A stretch of 64,000 nucleotides of DNA from Sneathiella sp. GTDB taxonomy: Bacteria; Pseudomonadota; Alphaproteobacteria; Sneathiellales; Sneathiellaceae. Of this stretch, positions 1-8,759 are shown piece after piece (position 1 is the first letter of the stretch; every line of letters begins with the position of its first letter). The DNA lies in NCBI RefSeq assembly GCF_002694385.1, contig NZ_NZMB01000011.1, forward strand, positions 1-64,000. Direction: 5' to 3'. A model generated the notes under the pieces. That model was not told where the DNA came from. It was given only the letters and a program-made list of their open reading frames with translations, and did no database searches. A program made the position numbers and the translations under genes.

Positions 1-97
1 GGGCGATCATCTGCTCAAGTTTGGTTGGGGTCGCTGATGGCGTTTTGGCATTGGCTGAACTTGTTGCCTTATGCCGGTTACGGTGTGGTGATTTGGG
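1..97 (-). pseudogene. DUF3489-like N-terminal fragment cut by the IS6 element
   Basis: The minus strand is open from about position 97 to the window edge. It reads a basic, Lys/Thr/Ser-rich stretch ending in TPTKLEQMIA. That layout (low-complexity basic leader, then K-x-x-x-MIA) matches the start of DUF3489 helix-turn-helix proteins as I know them. The frame runs into the IS6 left end at 98, so the gene appears to have lost its start to the insertion. The rest lies outside the window. Identification rests on about ten residues and is tentative. Confidence 0.3.
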
Positions 98-925
98 GGC
101 ACTGTCAGAAGAAAATAGCTTGTCGCCCAATCTATCGTTTTTTACTCTGCGTGAATGACAGAACATAATCCTTTCCGGTATTTCAAAACCTCACCTGAGA
201 TCATCCGCCTAGCCGTGATGATGTATGTCCGATTTCCGCTTTCCCTTCGCAATGTTGAAGACCTTCTTCATGAACGGGGTATCGATATTTGCCATGAGAC
301 TGTGCGTTATTGGTGGAACAAATTTGGCTTAATGTTCGCAAATGAAATCCGTAAGAAGCGGATCCATCCGTCTCACAATTATTCAAACTGGAAATGGCAC
401 CTTGATGAGGTCTTTGTGAAGATCAATGGTGAAACACACTATTTGTGGCGTGCCGTCGACCACGAGGGCGAAGTGCTGGAAGCCTATGTTTCCAAGCGCC
501 GCGATCGCAAGGCAGCAATTGTTTTCCTCAAGAAACTTATGAAACGGTATGGAAAACCTCATGTGATTGTAACGGACAGATTACGTTCTTACCGTGCCGC
601 TATGAAATCCATCGGAAATGCCGAAGTTCAAGAGTTAGGTCGGTGGAAGAATAATCGCTGTGAAAACTCTCATCTGCCGTTTCGACGACGAGAATACGCA
701 ATGCTGCAATTCAGGCGCTTGCAAAGCTTGCAGAAATTTGTCTCAATCCACTCATCAATCCATAACCACTTCAACCATGAACGCCACCTAACCAGCCGAG
801 GAGAATTCAAGCTTCAGAGAAATGCTGCATTGGTCGAGTGGCAGCAACTTAGTGCGGTATAATACGGGCGCCGCTACGCAATTTTACGCCATACAGAGAC
901 GACGTCGCATTAGTCTGACAGCACC
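98..925 (+). mobile_element. IS6-family insertion sequence
   Basis: An approximately 828-bp element of typical IS6/IS26 size holds a single transposase. The left end begins GGCACTGTCAGA (98-109) and the right end is TCTGACAGCACC (914-925), which is an inverted copy with 10 of 12 positions matching. No 8-bp target duplication is visible: GATTTGGG on the left against TTCGGGAT on the right. The flanks have therefore probably been rearranged since insertion, as is common for IS6 elements that resolve cointegrates. Confidence 0.8.
155..862 (+). CDS. IS6-family DDE transposase
   Basis: A 235-residue protein of normal IS6 length. The N-terminal helix-turn-helix region contains the family signature RNVEDLLHERG (about 32-42) followed by CHETVRYWWNKFG (46-58). 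The DDE RNase-H-like core has WHLDEVFVKI (first Asp near 84), VTDRLRSY (second Asp near 141) and NNRCENSH (Glu near 170). The reading frame is intact, so the enzyme may be active. Some Rhizobiales and plasmid IS6 members share the RRREYAMLQFR motif near the C-terminus. Confidence 0.93.
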   Translation: MTEHNPFRYFKTSPEIIRLAVMMYVRFPLSLRNVEDLLHERGIDICHETVRYWWNKFGLMFANEIRKKRIHPSHNYSNWKWHLDEVFVKINGETHYLWRAVDHEGEVLEAYVSKRRDRKAAIVFLKKLMKRYGKPHVIVTDRLRSYRAAMKSIGNAEVQELGRWKNNRCENSHLPFRRREYAMLQFRRLQSLQKFVSIHSSIHNHFNHERHLTSRGEFKLQRNAALVEWQQLSAV

Positions 926-1162
926 TTCGGGATTGTTGCTGGTGGATAGTACAAAAGTTGCCCCATTTTATATGAAAAACCATCAAACAAAGATGAACGA
1001 GCATCTTCAAATCGCAACGCTTGCAATCCCACAATGCCATCGCATAATATCAGCAACATGATGAGCGAAAACCTCACTCTGTTCAAACCAATACAAGCTT
1101 ATTTATTATGATGGTGGACATTGTAGTATGGGCTCTCCAAAATATACGAAATACATACGCCT
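926..1162. other. AT-rich leader between the IS and the glycan operon
   Basis: No convincing gene is present; the short frames have no recognisable content. The DNA is AT-rich and precedes a ten-gene co-directional operon, so it most likely contains that operon's promoter. No consensus -35/-10 pair stood out. A promoter reading outward from the IS end could also contribute. Confidence 0.5.
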
Positions 1163-2095
1163 ATGAAACTATCAATTGTATCGACCTTGTATAAATCGGC
1201 TGCTCATATTGCGGAGTTTCATGAACGCATCAGCAAGGCGGCTAAGGAATTGGTAGGTCAGGATTACGAAATAGTGCTGGTAAATGACGGTTCGCCTGAC
1301 GACAGCCTGGAACTTGCTATCGAGATTGCTGACAGGGATGATCATGTCTGTATTGTCGATCTGTCGCGTAATTTTGGTCACCACAAGGCAATGATGGCCG
1401 GACTTGCGCACTCCAAAGGTGACTATGTTTTTCTGATTGATAGTGATCTGGAAGAAGATCCTGATTGGCTCAGGGCTTTTTCAATACAAATGGCGGAGGA
1501 AAACTGCGATGTTGTCTATGGCATACAGAGCCAACGCAAGGGCGGATGGTTTGAGAGATGGTCCGGGAATTTATATTACAGGGTTTTCAAACTCCTGATA
1601 GATATTGATCATCCAACAAATATCACGACGGTCAGACTTATGACCCGGCGATATGTAGACGCTTTGTTGACCTATAAAGAACGGGCAATTGTTATTTCCG
1701 GTTTGTGGGTGTTAACGGGGTTTGATCAAAAACCGCGATTGGTGACAAAAAAGTCCAGCAGCCCGACGACCTATAGTTTGGTTCATAAGTTATCTCATGC
1801 GGTGAACGTTATTACGTCGTTTAGCAGCAGGCCCTTGATTTTCATTTTCTTTACGGGGCTGATTATTTTCTTATTATCAATGGCCTATGTGGTGTTTATT
1901 GTTCTCAATCGACTGCTGTTTATGACACCCCTCGATGGGTGGACATCTGTCATGGCATCAATTTGGCTGTTGGGGGGGATCATAATCTCGTTTATAGGAA
2001 TAATTGGAATCTATTTATCAAAGATTTTTATTGAAACTAAAGAACGTCCGAATGTGATTGTCAGGGGCCTTTATGGAAAACACGGCAGAGATTGA
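1163..2095 (+). CDS. GtrB/DPM1-like family 2 glycosyltransferase
   Basis: A 310-residue GT-A enzyme expected to transfer a sugar from a nucleotide donor to a polyprenyl phosphate on the cytoplasmic face of the membrane. The nucleotide-binding motif NDGSPD is at 41-46 and the metal-binding DSD at 93-95. FGHHKAMMAG (71-80) is typical of the GtrB/ArnC branch. Two C-terminal membrane helices (about 224-247 and 262-287) precede the family tail ETKERPNVIVR. It is first in the operon and overlaps the next gene by 23 bp. The operon ends in a GtrA flippase, the usual partner of GtrB. The sugar cannot be told from sequence. Confidence 0.88.
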   Translation: MKLSIVSTLYKSAAHIAEFHERISKAAKELVGQDYEIVLVNDGSPDDSLELAIEIADRDDHVCIVDLSRNFGHHKAMMAGLAHSKGDYVFLIDSDLEEDPDWLRAFSIQMAEENCDVVYGIQSQRKGGWFERWSGNLYYRVFKLLIDIDHPTNITTVRLMTRRYVDALLTYKERAIVISGLWVLTGFDQKPRLVTKKSSSPTTYSLVHKLSHAVNVITSFSSRPLIFIFFTGLIIFLLSMAYVVFIVLNRLLFMTPLDGWTSVMASIWLLGGIIISFIGIIGIYLSKIFIETKERPNVIVRGLYGKHGRD

Positions 2096-2765
2096 CGAGA
2101 GATACACCAAATTTTATGGCGATAGAAAGCATACAAAAGTTTATCCGACAGAGTTTGTTGTGCGGACATTGCTGGCCGATTACCCTGGTCTGAACTACCA
2201 AAAACCGCAGGCCGGAAATTCAATTCTGGATATGGCTTTTGGCGATGGACGAAATACTGCTTTTCTGTGTGATTTAGGGCTGGATGTATCTGGAATTGAA
2301 ATATCCCGTGGCATCATTGAACAGACAGGGGCCCGATTGAAATCGCTGGGGTACGCGCCTGAGTTGCGGGTCGGGCGAAACAGCAATATCCCTTTCGAGA
2401 ATGAAACCTTCGACTATATCCTCGCCTGTCACTGCTGCTACTATTGTGATGAGGGAGAAACTCTGCTCGATAACCTCAATGAATATCAACGTGTTATGAA
2501 GCCTGGCGGCGTGCTGATAGCCTCCGTTGCAGACAAAACATCATATATTTTCCGGAATGCCGAAGAGATGGGTGATGGCTCGATGCGAATAGCCGGAGAC
2601 CCCTATGGAAACCGGAATGGATATCGGCTCCACGGCTTTTCAGCAGAAAAGGATATCGAAGAATATTTTTCACAGTATTTTGGCAATTTTTCATTTGGAC
2701 ATGCGAACAATGATTATTACGGTCGGCGTGAAAAGTTATTTTGGATCGTTTGCCAAAAGAAATGA
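2073..2765 (+). CDS. class I SAM-dependent methyltransferase
   Basis: A 230-residue Rossmann-fold methyltransferase. Motif I is ILDMAFGDGRN (51-61), the acidic end of strand 2 is in SGIEIS (73-78), and the post-motif-III region MKPGGVLIA lies at 142-150. The ATG at 2073 has an AGGGG ribosome site six bases upstream and gives a 23-bp overlap with the glycosyltransferase gene; an upstream in-frame TTG at 2058 is less likely. A role methylating a sugar or its acyl substituent is inferred from context. The acceptor is unknown. Confidence 0.82.
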   Translation: MENTAEIDERYTKFYGDRKHTKVYPTEFVVRTLLADYPGLNYQKPQAGNSILDMAFGDGRNTAFLCDLGLDVSGIEISRGIIEQTGARLKSLGYAPELRVGRNSNIPFENETFDYILACHCCYYCDEGETLLDNLNEYQRVMKPGGVLIASVADKTSYIFRNAEEMGDGSMRIAGDPYGNRNGYRLHGFSAEKDIEEYFSQYFGNFSFGHANNDYYGRREKLFWIVCQKK

Positions 2766-3757
2766 GACGTATCAGTATGAAAAGCATGCCATATCGCTGC
2801 CCGGTCTGTAAAAGCGAGTTATCAATTGAAGCGGGTGTCGGGTTGCGGTGTTCAAACGCACATACATTCGAATTTGTAGAGGGCACCACCATTCCGTTAT
2901 TCGACAGCGAAAACAGCGATGCCAATGAATATACAATTTCTAATGCGGCGGAAATTCACGAAAACGCCTTGAGATGGGTCTTCAACACATACAGTACCAG
3001 TGAAGAAGAGCTCAGGGAAAACCTCTTGTCCAGATTACGGTTGGTGGCAGGGCAAAAGGTCCTGATAACCGGTGTCGGGGGAGGAAATGATTTGCCGTAT
3101 CTCGCGGGGAAAGTCGGGAAGAACGGCATTATTTTTGCCCAGGATTATGCCGGTGAGATGTTGCTGTCAGCCGTTGAGCGATCGGCTGACATTTATGGTT
3201 TGGCAGAATACAACATCGAATTTTCAATCAGTGACGCAACAAACCTGCCATTTCATGATGGCTATTTTGATGCTGTTTTCCATTTTGGGGGGTTGAATTT
3301 ATTTTCTGATGTTGCGGCAGGAATTTCAGAAATGGACCGGGTTGTCAAAGACGGCGGCAGGGTCGTGTTTGGCGATGAGGGGCTTGCTCCCTGGCTAAAA
3401 GATACAGATTATGGGCGTATGATCATAAATAACAATCCATTGTTGAATTTCTCGGCGCCGCTTGAACATATCCCGACGACGGCAAGACATCTGAATTTAT
3501 CCTGGGATCCAAGCTATTGTTTTTACATCATTGATTATACTGCGGCGAAAGAGCCTCTACCCCTAAACATTGATGTTCCCCATGTCGGCACCCGTGGCGG
3601 GTCGATCCGCACCCGATATTTTGGACAATTGGAAGGGGTGGACCCCGATCTCAAGGCGGCGCTGTATGCGGAAGCAAAAAAGCGGGGAATAGATAGGGTG
3701 TCGTTTCTTGAAGCGATTTTGCGGGACGGCCTGGAAAGAAAAGATGATAACGGATAA
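2762..3757 (+). CDS. methyltransferase with N-terminal zinc-finger-like domain
   Basis: A 331-residue protein. The N-terminus has a C-x2-C-x13-C-x3-H pattern (C13, C16, C30, H34), like the zinc ribbon of RlmA and Trm112-type methyltransferases. A SAM-binding Rossmann domain follows, with motif I VLITGVGGGND at 100-110 and a motif near DATNLPF typical of class I enzymes. The C-terminal roughly 100 residues match no family I recognise. The start at 2762 forms an ATGA overlap with the upstream stop; ATG 2777 is an alternative. The operon suggests a sugar or small-molecule acceptor rather than RNA. Confidence 0.78.
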   Translation: MRRISMKSMPYRCPVCKSELSIEAGVGLRCSNAHTFEFVEGTTIPLFDSENSDANEYTISNAAEIHENALRWVFNTYSTSEEELRENLLSRLRLVAGQKVLITGVGGGNDLPYLAGKVGKNGIIFAQDYAGEMLLSAVERSADIYGLAEYNIEFSISDATNLPFHDGYFDAVFHFGGLNLFSDVAAGISEMDRVVKDGGRVVFGDEGLAPWLKDTDYGRMIINNNPLLNFSAPLEHIPTTARHLNLSWDPSYCFYIIDYTAAKEPLPLNIDVPHVGTRGGSIRTRYFGQLEGVDPDLKAALYAEAKKRGIDRVSFLEAILRDGLERKDDNG

Positions 3758-4679
3758 ATTCAACTGGAAGAAAAAAGGTCTTTTGTTTGAACCGCCCATA
3801 TCCGGCTTTTCTCATGGGTCCCATCCATGCATCATCCACAAAAAAGGCAATGACTTTGTCGTGGCATTCACCTGTCGTGATGTAGAAAGACGATCTCATA
3901 TTTTCCTGTCGGATGCGGTTGTATCGGACGGAGAAATCAGACTTATGGGGCAGCCAAAACTGGTTCTGGCACCTGGGGATCCCGGATACTTCGATTGTGA
4001 TGGCGTCATTAGCGGGTGCTTTGTGGCGCATAGTGGGGTCTGTTACCTTTATTTTGTTGGATGGCAAAATCTGCCTGAAGGGCTTTGGATTTGCGATACT
4101 GGCAGAGCAATTGTAGATATTGAAAAGCTGGAGGCAAAAAAGGAATATCTGGGCCCTGTCTTGGGTAGGGATAAAACTAATCCGCTATTCGCCGCAGCTA
4201 CCGCGTTTCATATCGATAGTGGAGGGCGTTGGCACGCGTGGTTTAATTCTGGTATTCACTGGAAGAAAACCTCAGAAGGATGGAGCCATCGCTATGGCTT
4301 TCATCATGCGGAATCCGGTGACGGGGTTGACTGGATATGTGAAACCGAGATGTGCATACCATTTGCCGATGAATATGAATATGCGTTTGGACGGCCCAGT
4401 GTGGTTTATTGGGATAATTTATTTCATATGTGGTTTGCCCATCGCGCGACTAAGGATATTGACACGTATCGCATTGGTTTCGCGTCGTCGAAGGATGGCC
4501 TAAACTGGGAAAGGAATGATGCGATCGCAGGTATCGATGTGTCCAGTGAGGGGTGGGATTCCGAAATGATTTGCTATCCTTCCGTGTTCTTGCACCAAGG
4601 TCAAAAGTATATGCTTTATAACGGTAATGGCTATGGAAGTACGGGTTTTGGCTATGCTGTGATAGAGGATCAAAAATGA
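3744..4679 (+). CDS. five-bladed beta-propeller, GH43/GH32-like protein
   Basis: A 311-residue protein with repeated propeller blade signatures: SGDGVDW and SKDGLNW inside YGFHHAES and YRIGFASS contexts, plus YMLYNGNGYG at the end. These are typical of GH32/43/68/130-type five-bladed propellers. No signal peptide is visible, so it should act in the cytoplasm, which is unusual for a glycosidase in an export operon. It may hydrolyse, rearrange or bind a glycan intermediate. The ATG at 3744 follows a purine-rich site (GGAAAGAAAAG) and overlaps the methyltransferase gene by 14 bp. Catalytic residues could not be assigned. Confidence 0.68.
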   Translation: MITDKFNWKKKGLLFEPPISGFSHGSHPCIIHKKGNDFVVAFTCRDVERRSHIFLSDAVVSDGEIRLMGQPKLVLAPGDPGYFDCDGVISGCFVAHSGVCYLYFVGWQNLPEGLWICDTGRAIVDIEKLEAKKEYLGPVLGRDKTNPLFAAATAFHIDSGGRWHAWFNSGIHWKKTSEGWSHRYGFHHAESGDGVDWICETEMCIPFADEYEYAFGRPSVVYWDNLFHMWFAHRATKDIDTYRIGFASSKDGLNWERNDAIAGIDVSSEGWDSEMICYPSVFLHQGQKYMLYNGNGYGSTGFGYAVIEDQK

Positions 4680-5350
4680 AAAAAGTCATTTTAGCTGGAA
4701 ATGCCACAACCGCGGATATTCTGAACAGCTATCTCGCTCATGATGACCGGTACGAAGTCATAGGACTTGCTGTGGATGATGATTATGTGGAGCGGGGGAG
4801 CGTAACTGGATTTGAGTCGAGCATTACCTTGTCCAAATTAAAAGATACACATAGTCCGCGGGATTGCGTCATCATCATGGCCATGGGATATGATGATTTA
4901 AACAAAACAAGACAATCCATGTTTCAGCGTCTGAAGAAAACGGGGTACAGCATTGAAACCTATGTACACCCAGATGCAAATATTTATTCCGATCATCCAT
5001 TGGGAGAGGGATGCGTTATCCTCCCTTCCGCGGTGATTGAGCCGCATGTTCGAATAGGCGCAAACACAATGATCTGGAGTAATACGACACTCGCCCATCA
5101 TTGTAGCGTTGCAGAGAATTGCTGGATCGCGTCCGGCGCAGTTATTTCCGGGAAGGCCCATATCAAGGACAATTGCTTTATTGGCGTTAATGCAACAATC
5201 GTAAATGGCAAGACTGTTGGTGAATATTGTGTTATTGGCGGCGGGGTTTTAATCACAAAGGATACTAAACCTTCCTCGGTGCATTTGTCGCGATCAGGGG
5301 AGGAACTTCGTTTCACCTCTGAAGAATATGTGAAATTTTTTGGAATTTAA
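4676..5350 (+). CDS. NeuD/PglD-like sugar O/N-acyltransferase
   Basis: A 224-residue protein of the sialic-acid O-acetyltransferase NeuD / PglD type. An N-terminal Rossmann-like domain begins MKKVILAGNA. From about residue 110 it becomes a left-handed beta-helix of hexapeptide repeats (GEGCVILPSAVIEPHVRIGANTMI region, then ISGKAHIKDN and IGVNATIVNG). The His pair at 141-142 (LAHHCSV) sits where the catalytic His of PglD lies. It probably transfers an acyl group to an amino- or hydroxy-sugar. It overlaps the upstream gene by ATGA and ends one base before the ACP start. Confidence 0.8.
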   Translation: MKKVILAGNATTADILNSYLAHDDRYEVIGLAVDDDYVERGSVTGFESSITLSKLKDTHSPRDCVIIMAMGYDDLNKTRQSMFQRLKKTGYSIETYVHPDANIYSDHPLGEGCVILPSAVIEPHVRIGANTMIWSNTTLAHHCSVAENCWIASGAVISGKAHIKDNCFIGVNATIVNGKTVGEYCVIGGGVLITKDTKPSSVHLSRSGEELRFTSEEYVKFFGI

Positions 5351-5351
5351 A

Positions 5352-5591
5352 ATGAATGAGAAGTTGGTTTCAGTTCTAGCTGAAGTATTTAACTTGCAAC
5401 CGGATCAGATCGTACCTGAACTCACGAAAGAAAATGTGGGAAGCTGGGATTCGTTAAAGCAAATGGACCTTGTAATATCTCTTGAGCGGCAATATGGCGT
5501 AACTCTCCAGGTTGAGGATATTATTCAGCTGGTGTCCGTCGCAAAAATTGCGGAAGTACTGAAACGGAAGGGCGTCGATCTTGGAGATTAA
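5352..5591 (+). CDS. acyl carrier protein
   Basis: A 79-residue acidic helical carrier. The phosphopantetheine attachment serine is S34 in WDSLKQMDLV, the standard DSL motif. Family length is 75-90. The ATG at 5352 starts right after the upstream stop (5348-5350); a TTG at 5340 would overlap it. It is not next to fab genes but sits between an acyltransferase and a reductase, with an adenylation enzyme in the same operon. It is therefore likely a dedicated carrier for a specialised acyl or aminoacyl group rather than the fatty-acid ACP. Confidence 0.86.
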   Translation: MNEKLVSVLAEVFNLQPDQIVPELTKENVGSWDSLKQMDLVISLERQYGVTLQVEDIIQLVSVAKIAEVLKRKGVDLGD

Positions 5592-6321
5592 GGGGGCAGT
5601 CGCGTTAGTGACCGGCGGCGCCAATGGACTTGGGTTGGCAATCGCGACGTTTTTGAGTGAGCAGGGTGCGCATGTTGTCGTTGGCGATCTTGATGAAGAT
5701 GCGCTGTCCGGGCTTGGGGGAGAATTTGATCATCACGTGCTTGATGTAACCTGTCCCGATAACGTTACTAAAGTCGTAAATGATATTGTTAAGAAACACG
5801 GCCGTATTGACATTCTGGTCAATAATGCAGGGGTCATATTTAATGAGCCTCTGGTAAACATTATGAACCCAGAAGGCATGATCCATGACTATACGCGTTT
5901 TCGTAACTCAATCGCCGTCAATCTGGACTCAGTCTTCCTCATGACCGGAGCTGTCGTTGAGCATATGATCAAAGGCCGGACGAAGGGCTGTATCGTTAAT
6001 ATCAGCTCAATTAGCGCGCGCGGAAATGAAGGGCAAACTGCCTATTCGGCAGCAAAGAGCGGCGTTAATGCCATGACGGTTACTTGGTCGAAGGAACTCG
6101 GGAGAATGGGGATCAGATGTAACGCAATCGCGCCGGGATTCATCAATACCGGATCGACCAATTCCGCCCTTACCGAAACGACAATCAACCATATCGTAGC
6201 AAACACACCAGTTCGGCGTTTGGGGGAAGCCAAAGAAGTTGCACAGGCAGTTGTCAGTGTCATAAGCAATGATTTCATCAATGGCACAATCCTGGAGGTA
6301 AATGGCGGGATTACGATTTGA
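5581..6321 (+). CDS. SDR-family oxidoreductase (FabG-like)
   Basis: A 246-residue classical short-chain dehydrogenase. The NAD(P)-binding motif TGGANGLG is at 11-18 and NNAG at 81-84. The catalytic residues are S142, Y155 and K159 in the YSAAK context. The closing motif is VNGGITI. Classical length and the neighbouring ACP suggest reduction of a 3-oxoacyl or similar ACP-bound group, although a sugar substrate is also possible. The start must be the TTG at 5581: no ATG precedes the cofactor motif, and GGAAGGG (5566-5572) is a good ribosome site. It overlaps the ACP gene by 11 bp. Confidence 0.85.
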   Translation: MEIKGAVALVTGGANGLGLAIATFLSEQGAHVVVGDLDEDALSGLGGEFDHHVLDVTCPDNVTKVVNDIVKKHGRIDILVNNAGVIFNEPLVNIMNPEGMIHDYTRFRNSIAVNLDSVFLMTGAVVEHMIKGRTKGCIVNISSISARGNEGQTAYSAAKSGVNAMTVTWSKELGRMGIRCNAIAPGFINTGSTNSALTETTINHIVANTPVRRLGEAKEVAQAVVSVISNDFINGTILEVNGGITI

Positions 6322-6323
6322 CG

Positions 6324-7118
6324 ATGCGGCGGCTTGAAAAAAAAGACTACGGCCTTGTATATGAATTATACAAAGATCTTGACTATTTCTTTCCCCTTAT
6401 TGTCGCGGTCTTGCTGGATGAGCAAGAGGGCGCTGTTTTTGTCGATCACGTGAATTCGCCCTCTATGGCTTATGTTGAACATGCCTTCGGCTTTTCCCAG
6501 ATATTTGGCAACTCATCGAAATTAAACGGATTTCTGGAAAGTTGGACGTCTTGGCTGTTGCGAGAAAAACAGTTCCGTACCGAAAAAGTCCGGCTGTATT
6601 CCCCACCGCCGTCCGGATCGTTTCTAACGGAAACAAAAAGCGTCGCTCTTTCCGAGAGACAGCGGTTCTACCTCGATCCAGACCGGTTTTCGAAACAGCG
6701 GGAACGTTCCTGCAGCAACATCCCGGCTGATATCAAGGGGCGTAAACTGACAAAAGACGATCTCGATGACATTGAAAACACTTTTCACGTCGTCACGCGA
6801 TTTTGGAGAAACCCGGATGATTTCCTGGAGAAAGCAAATCCCTATTTGATAACCTATCAAAATAAATTCGCGTCACTATGCTATTCTGCGGCAACGGCGG
6901 ATGGATATGCCGAGATTGATGTTGTCACATTGCCGGAATACAGAAAACTGGGGTTGGCGCGTCATGCGGTGACAGGGTTTATAGAAAATTGCCACGAAGC
7001 CGGCATTTGTCCGCTTTGGGATTGCTTTACAAATAATGAGGGGTCAGTGGCTCTCGCCGCGGCGGTAGGGTTCATGCCTCGAAATCCGCCATATAATTTT
7101 TTCACAATTAACAAATGA
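6324..7118 (+). CDS. GNAT-family acyltransferase
   Basis: A 264-residue protein. Its C-terminal half carries the acyl-CoA binding core TLPEYRKLGLARHAV, with a QRxGxA-like loop, followed by WDCFTNNEGSVALAAAVGF, a typical GNAT strand-helix end. The N-terminal half is poorly conserved; overall it resembles two-domain GNAT_acetyltransf_2 proteins. It may transfer the group made on the adjacent carrier protein, but acetyl-CoA is the default donor for the family. The ATG at 6324 follows the SDR stop by two bases; a TTG at 6318 is an alternative start. Confidence 0.7.
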   Translation: MRRLEKKDYGLVYELYKDLDYFFPLIVAVLLDEQEGAVFVDHVNSPSMAYVEHAFGFSQIFGNSSKLNGFLESWTSWLLREKQFRTEKVRLYSPPPSGSFLTETKSVALSERQRFYLDPDRFSKQRERSCSNIPADIKGRKLTKDDLDDIENTFHVVTRFWRNPDDFLEKANPYLITYQNKFASLCYSAATADGYAEIDVVTLPEYRKLGLARHAVTGFIENCHEAGICPLWDCFTNNEGSVALAAAVGFMPRNPPYNFFTINK

Positions 7119-7195
7119 TATAGATTGCGTCTGCGTTTTCTATATGTACAGACTTTTGCCGTGCAACAATGGCCGCCACACAATGGACGTGGATT

Positions 7196-8740
7196 ATGAC
7201 AGAGTATTTTTATAATTTAGGCTTGTCGTTCTCAACTGCCGCAAAGACGCACGGCGCCTGCATTGCTTTGCGGTATCCGGACAAGCAATATAGCTATGCC
7301 GACTTGTTGGGCTGGGTCGAAAGCCTTGCGACGCGGTTGCTGGCCAATAATCTGCAACGAGGCGATGTTATTGCTATCGGCGGCAGTAAAAGCCCTCTTT
7401 CATATGCGTTGATGCTGGCTGCGTTGCGATTGGGTGTTGTGTATGTAAATCTGGATGTTGCCTCGCCCTTGTCGAGAAATTTACGCATAGTAAAGCTTAG
7501 CGGTGCGAAGCATATTTTCTACGACGATCCTGAATATTTTCCGGCTATGGAAGAGCTGGCACAAAGTAGTCATTGTAAAATATTATCTCTGGATTTTGAA
7601 GCTCTCCCGGAAGTAGCGTCTGCTGATCGGGAGTTACAGCATAACCTGATGCAAAAGGTGGATGGCGCGACCATCGCCTATGTGATGTTCACTTCTGGGT
7701 CTACGGGCGAGCCGAAAGGGGTTGCGGTTACGCATCAAAACGTCCTGCATTTTATCTCATGGGGTATTGCGCGTTTCCAGATTGGCAATCAGGATAATTT
7801 CGCCAATATCAGCCCGATGTATTTCGATAATTCGGTATTCGATTTTTATGTCGGCCTGTTTTCCGGGGCGTCGCTCACTCCGGTTTCACGCAAATTGCTA
7901 ACCAGCCCTTATGATCTGGTCGCGCATGTCGGAAACATGCAATGCACGATCTGGTTTTCTGTTCCGTCAATGCTGATTTATCTTATGGCAATGAAAGCGA
8001 TGACCCCAAAAGCACTGCCCCGCTTGCGGCGTATTATTTTTGGTGGTGAAGGTTATCCAAAGTCTGAATTAAAAAAGCTGTTTGACTTGTTTCACACGCA
8101 AGCAATTTTGGTCAATGTTTACGGCCCGACGGAATGCACCTGCATCTGCAGTGCCTATGATATCAGCAGTCATGACTTCACAGATCTGGAGGGACTGCCA
8201 CCGCTCGGGCAACTCAATCAAAATTTTGACTATCGCATTCTGGATGACCAGGACGAGGATGCTAAGGTTGGAGAACTTTGTCTGATCGGCCCTAATGTGG
8301 CGGCTGGTTACTTCAATGATCTACAGCGGACGACGTCTTCATTTTTTACTTTGGCCATTCCCCGGTTTTTCATGAAGCAAATGTACCGTACCGGGGACAT
8401 TGTCCGGGAGTCTGACGGAATACTCTATTTCAATGGGCGTAAAGATAACCAGATCAAGCACATGGGATACCGTATTGAGCTGGAGGAGATCGAGCATGCA
8501 TTGGCGAAGCTTCCCGGCGTCAACCAATCGGCTGTGATCTATCAAAGAACGAATGCCGCTTATGGCAAGCTGGTTGGCTTTATTGCAAGTGCGACGGAAA
8601 TTGATGAGAAAGATTTAAAAGAAAAGCTGGGCGATCTCCTGCCGGATTATATGATACCGAGTGTAATAATTGTCAGAACCGATCTGCCGAAAAATGCAAA
8701 TGGCAAGGTCGACAGGCAAAAACTCGGCACATTGATTTGA
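7196..8740 (+). CDS. amino-acid-type adenylation enzyme (DltA/NRPS A-domain-like)
   Basis: A 514-residue stand-alone ANL enzyme. Seen motifs: A3 FTSGSTGEPKG (165-175), A4-like YFDNSVFDFY (209-218), A5 NVYGPTEC (307-314), A7 YRTGD, A8 GRKDNQIKHMGYRIE, and A10 NANGKVDR with the catalytic Lys. The Asp in FDNS matches the residue that binds the alpha-amino group in NRPS and DltA enzymes, so an amino acid substrate is likely. Loading onto the ACP at 5352 is inferred, by analogy with DltA/DltC. ATG 7169 is an alternative start; 7196 fits the family N-terminus better. Confidence 0.85.
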   Translation: MTEYFYNLGLSFSTAAKTHGACIALRYPDKQYSYADLLGWVESLATRLLANNLQRGDVIAIGGSKSPLSYALMLAALRLGVVYVNLDVASPLSRNLRIVKLSGAKHIFYDDPEYFPAMEELAQSSHCKILSLDFEALPEVASADRELQHNLMQKVDGATIAYVMFTSGSTGEPKGVAVTHQNVLHFISWGIARFQIGNQDNFANISPMYFDNSVFDFYVGLFSGASLTPVSRKLLTSPYDLVAHVGNMQCTIWFSVPSMLIYLMAMKAMTPKALPRLRRIIFGGEGYPKSELKKLFDLFHTQAILVNVYGPTECTCICSAYDISSHDFTDLEGLPPLGQLNQNFDYRILDDQDEDAKVGELCLIGPNVAAGYFNDLQRTTSSFFTLAIPRFFMKQMYRTGDIVRESDGILYFNGRKDNQIKHMGYRIELEEIEHALAKLPGVNQSAVIYQRTNAAYGKLVGFIASATEIDEKDLKEKLGDLLPDYMIPSVIIVRTDLPKNANGKVDRQKLGTLI

Positions 8741-8759
8741 AATACGCGTAAAGTCTTTA

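Noticed and set aside
90-933. 8-bp target-site duplication of the IS6 element
   Set aside because: Flanks GATTTGGG and TTCGGGAT do not match.
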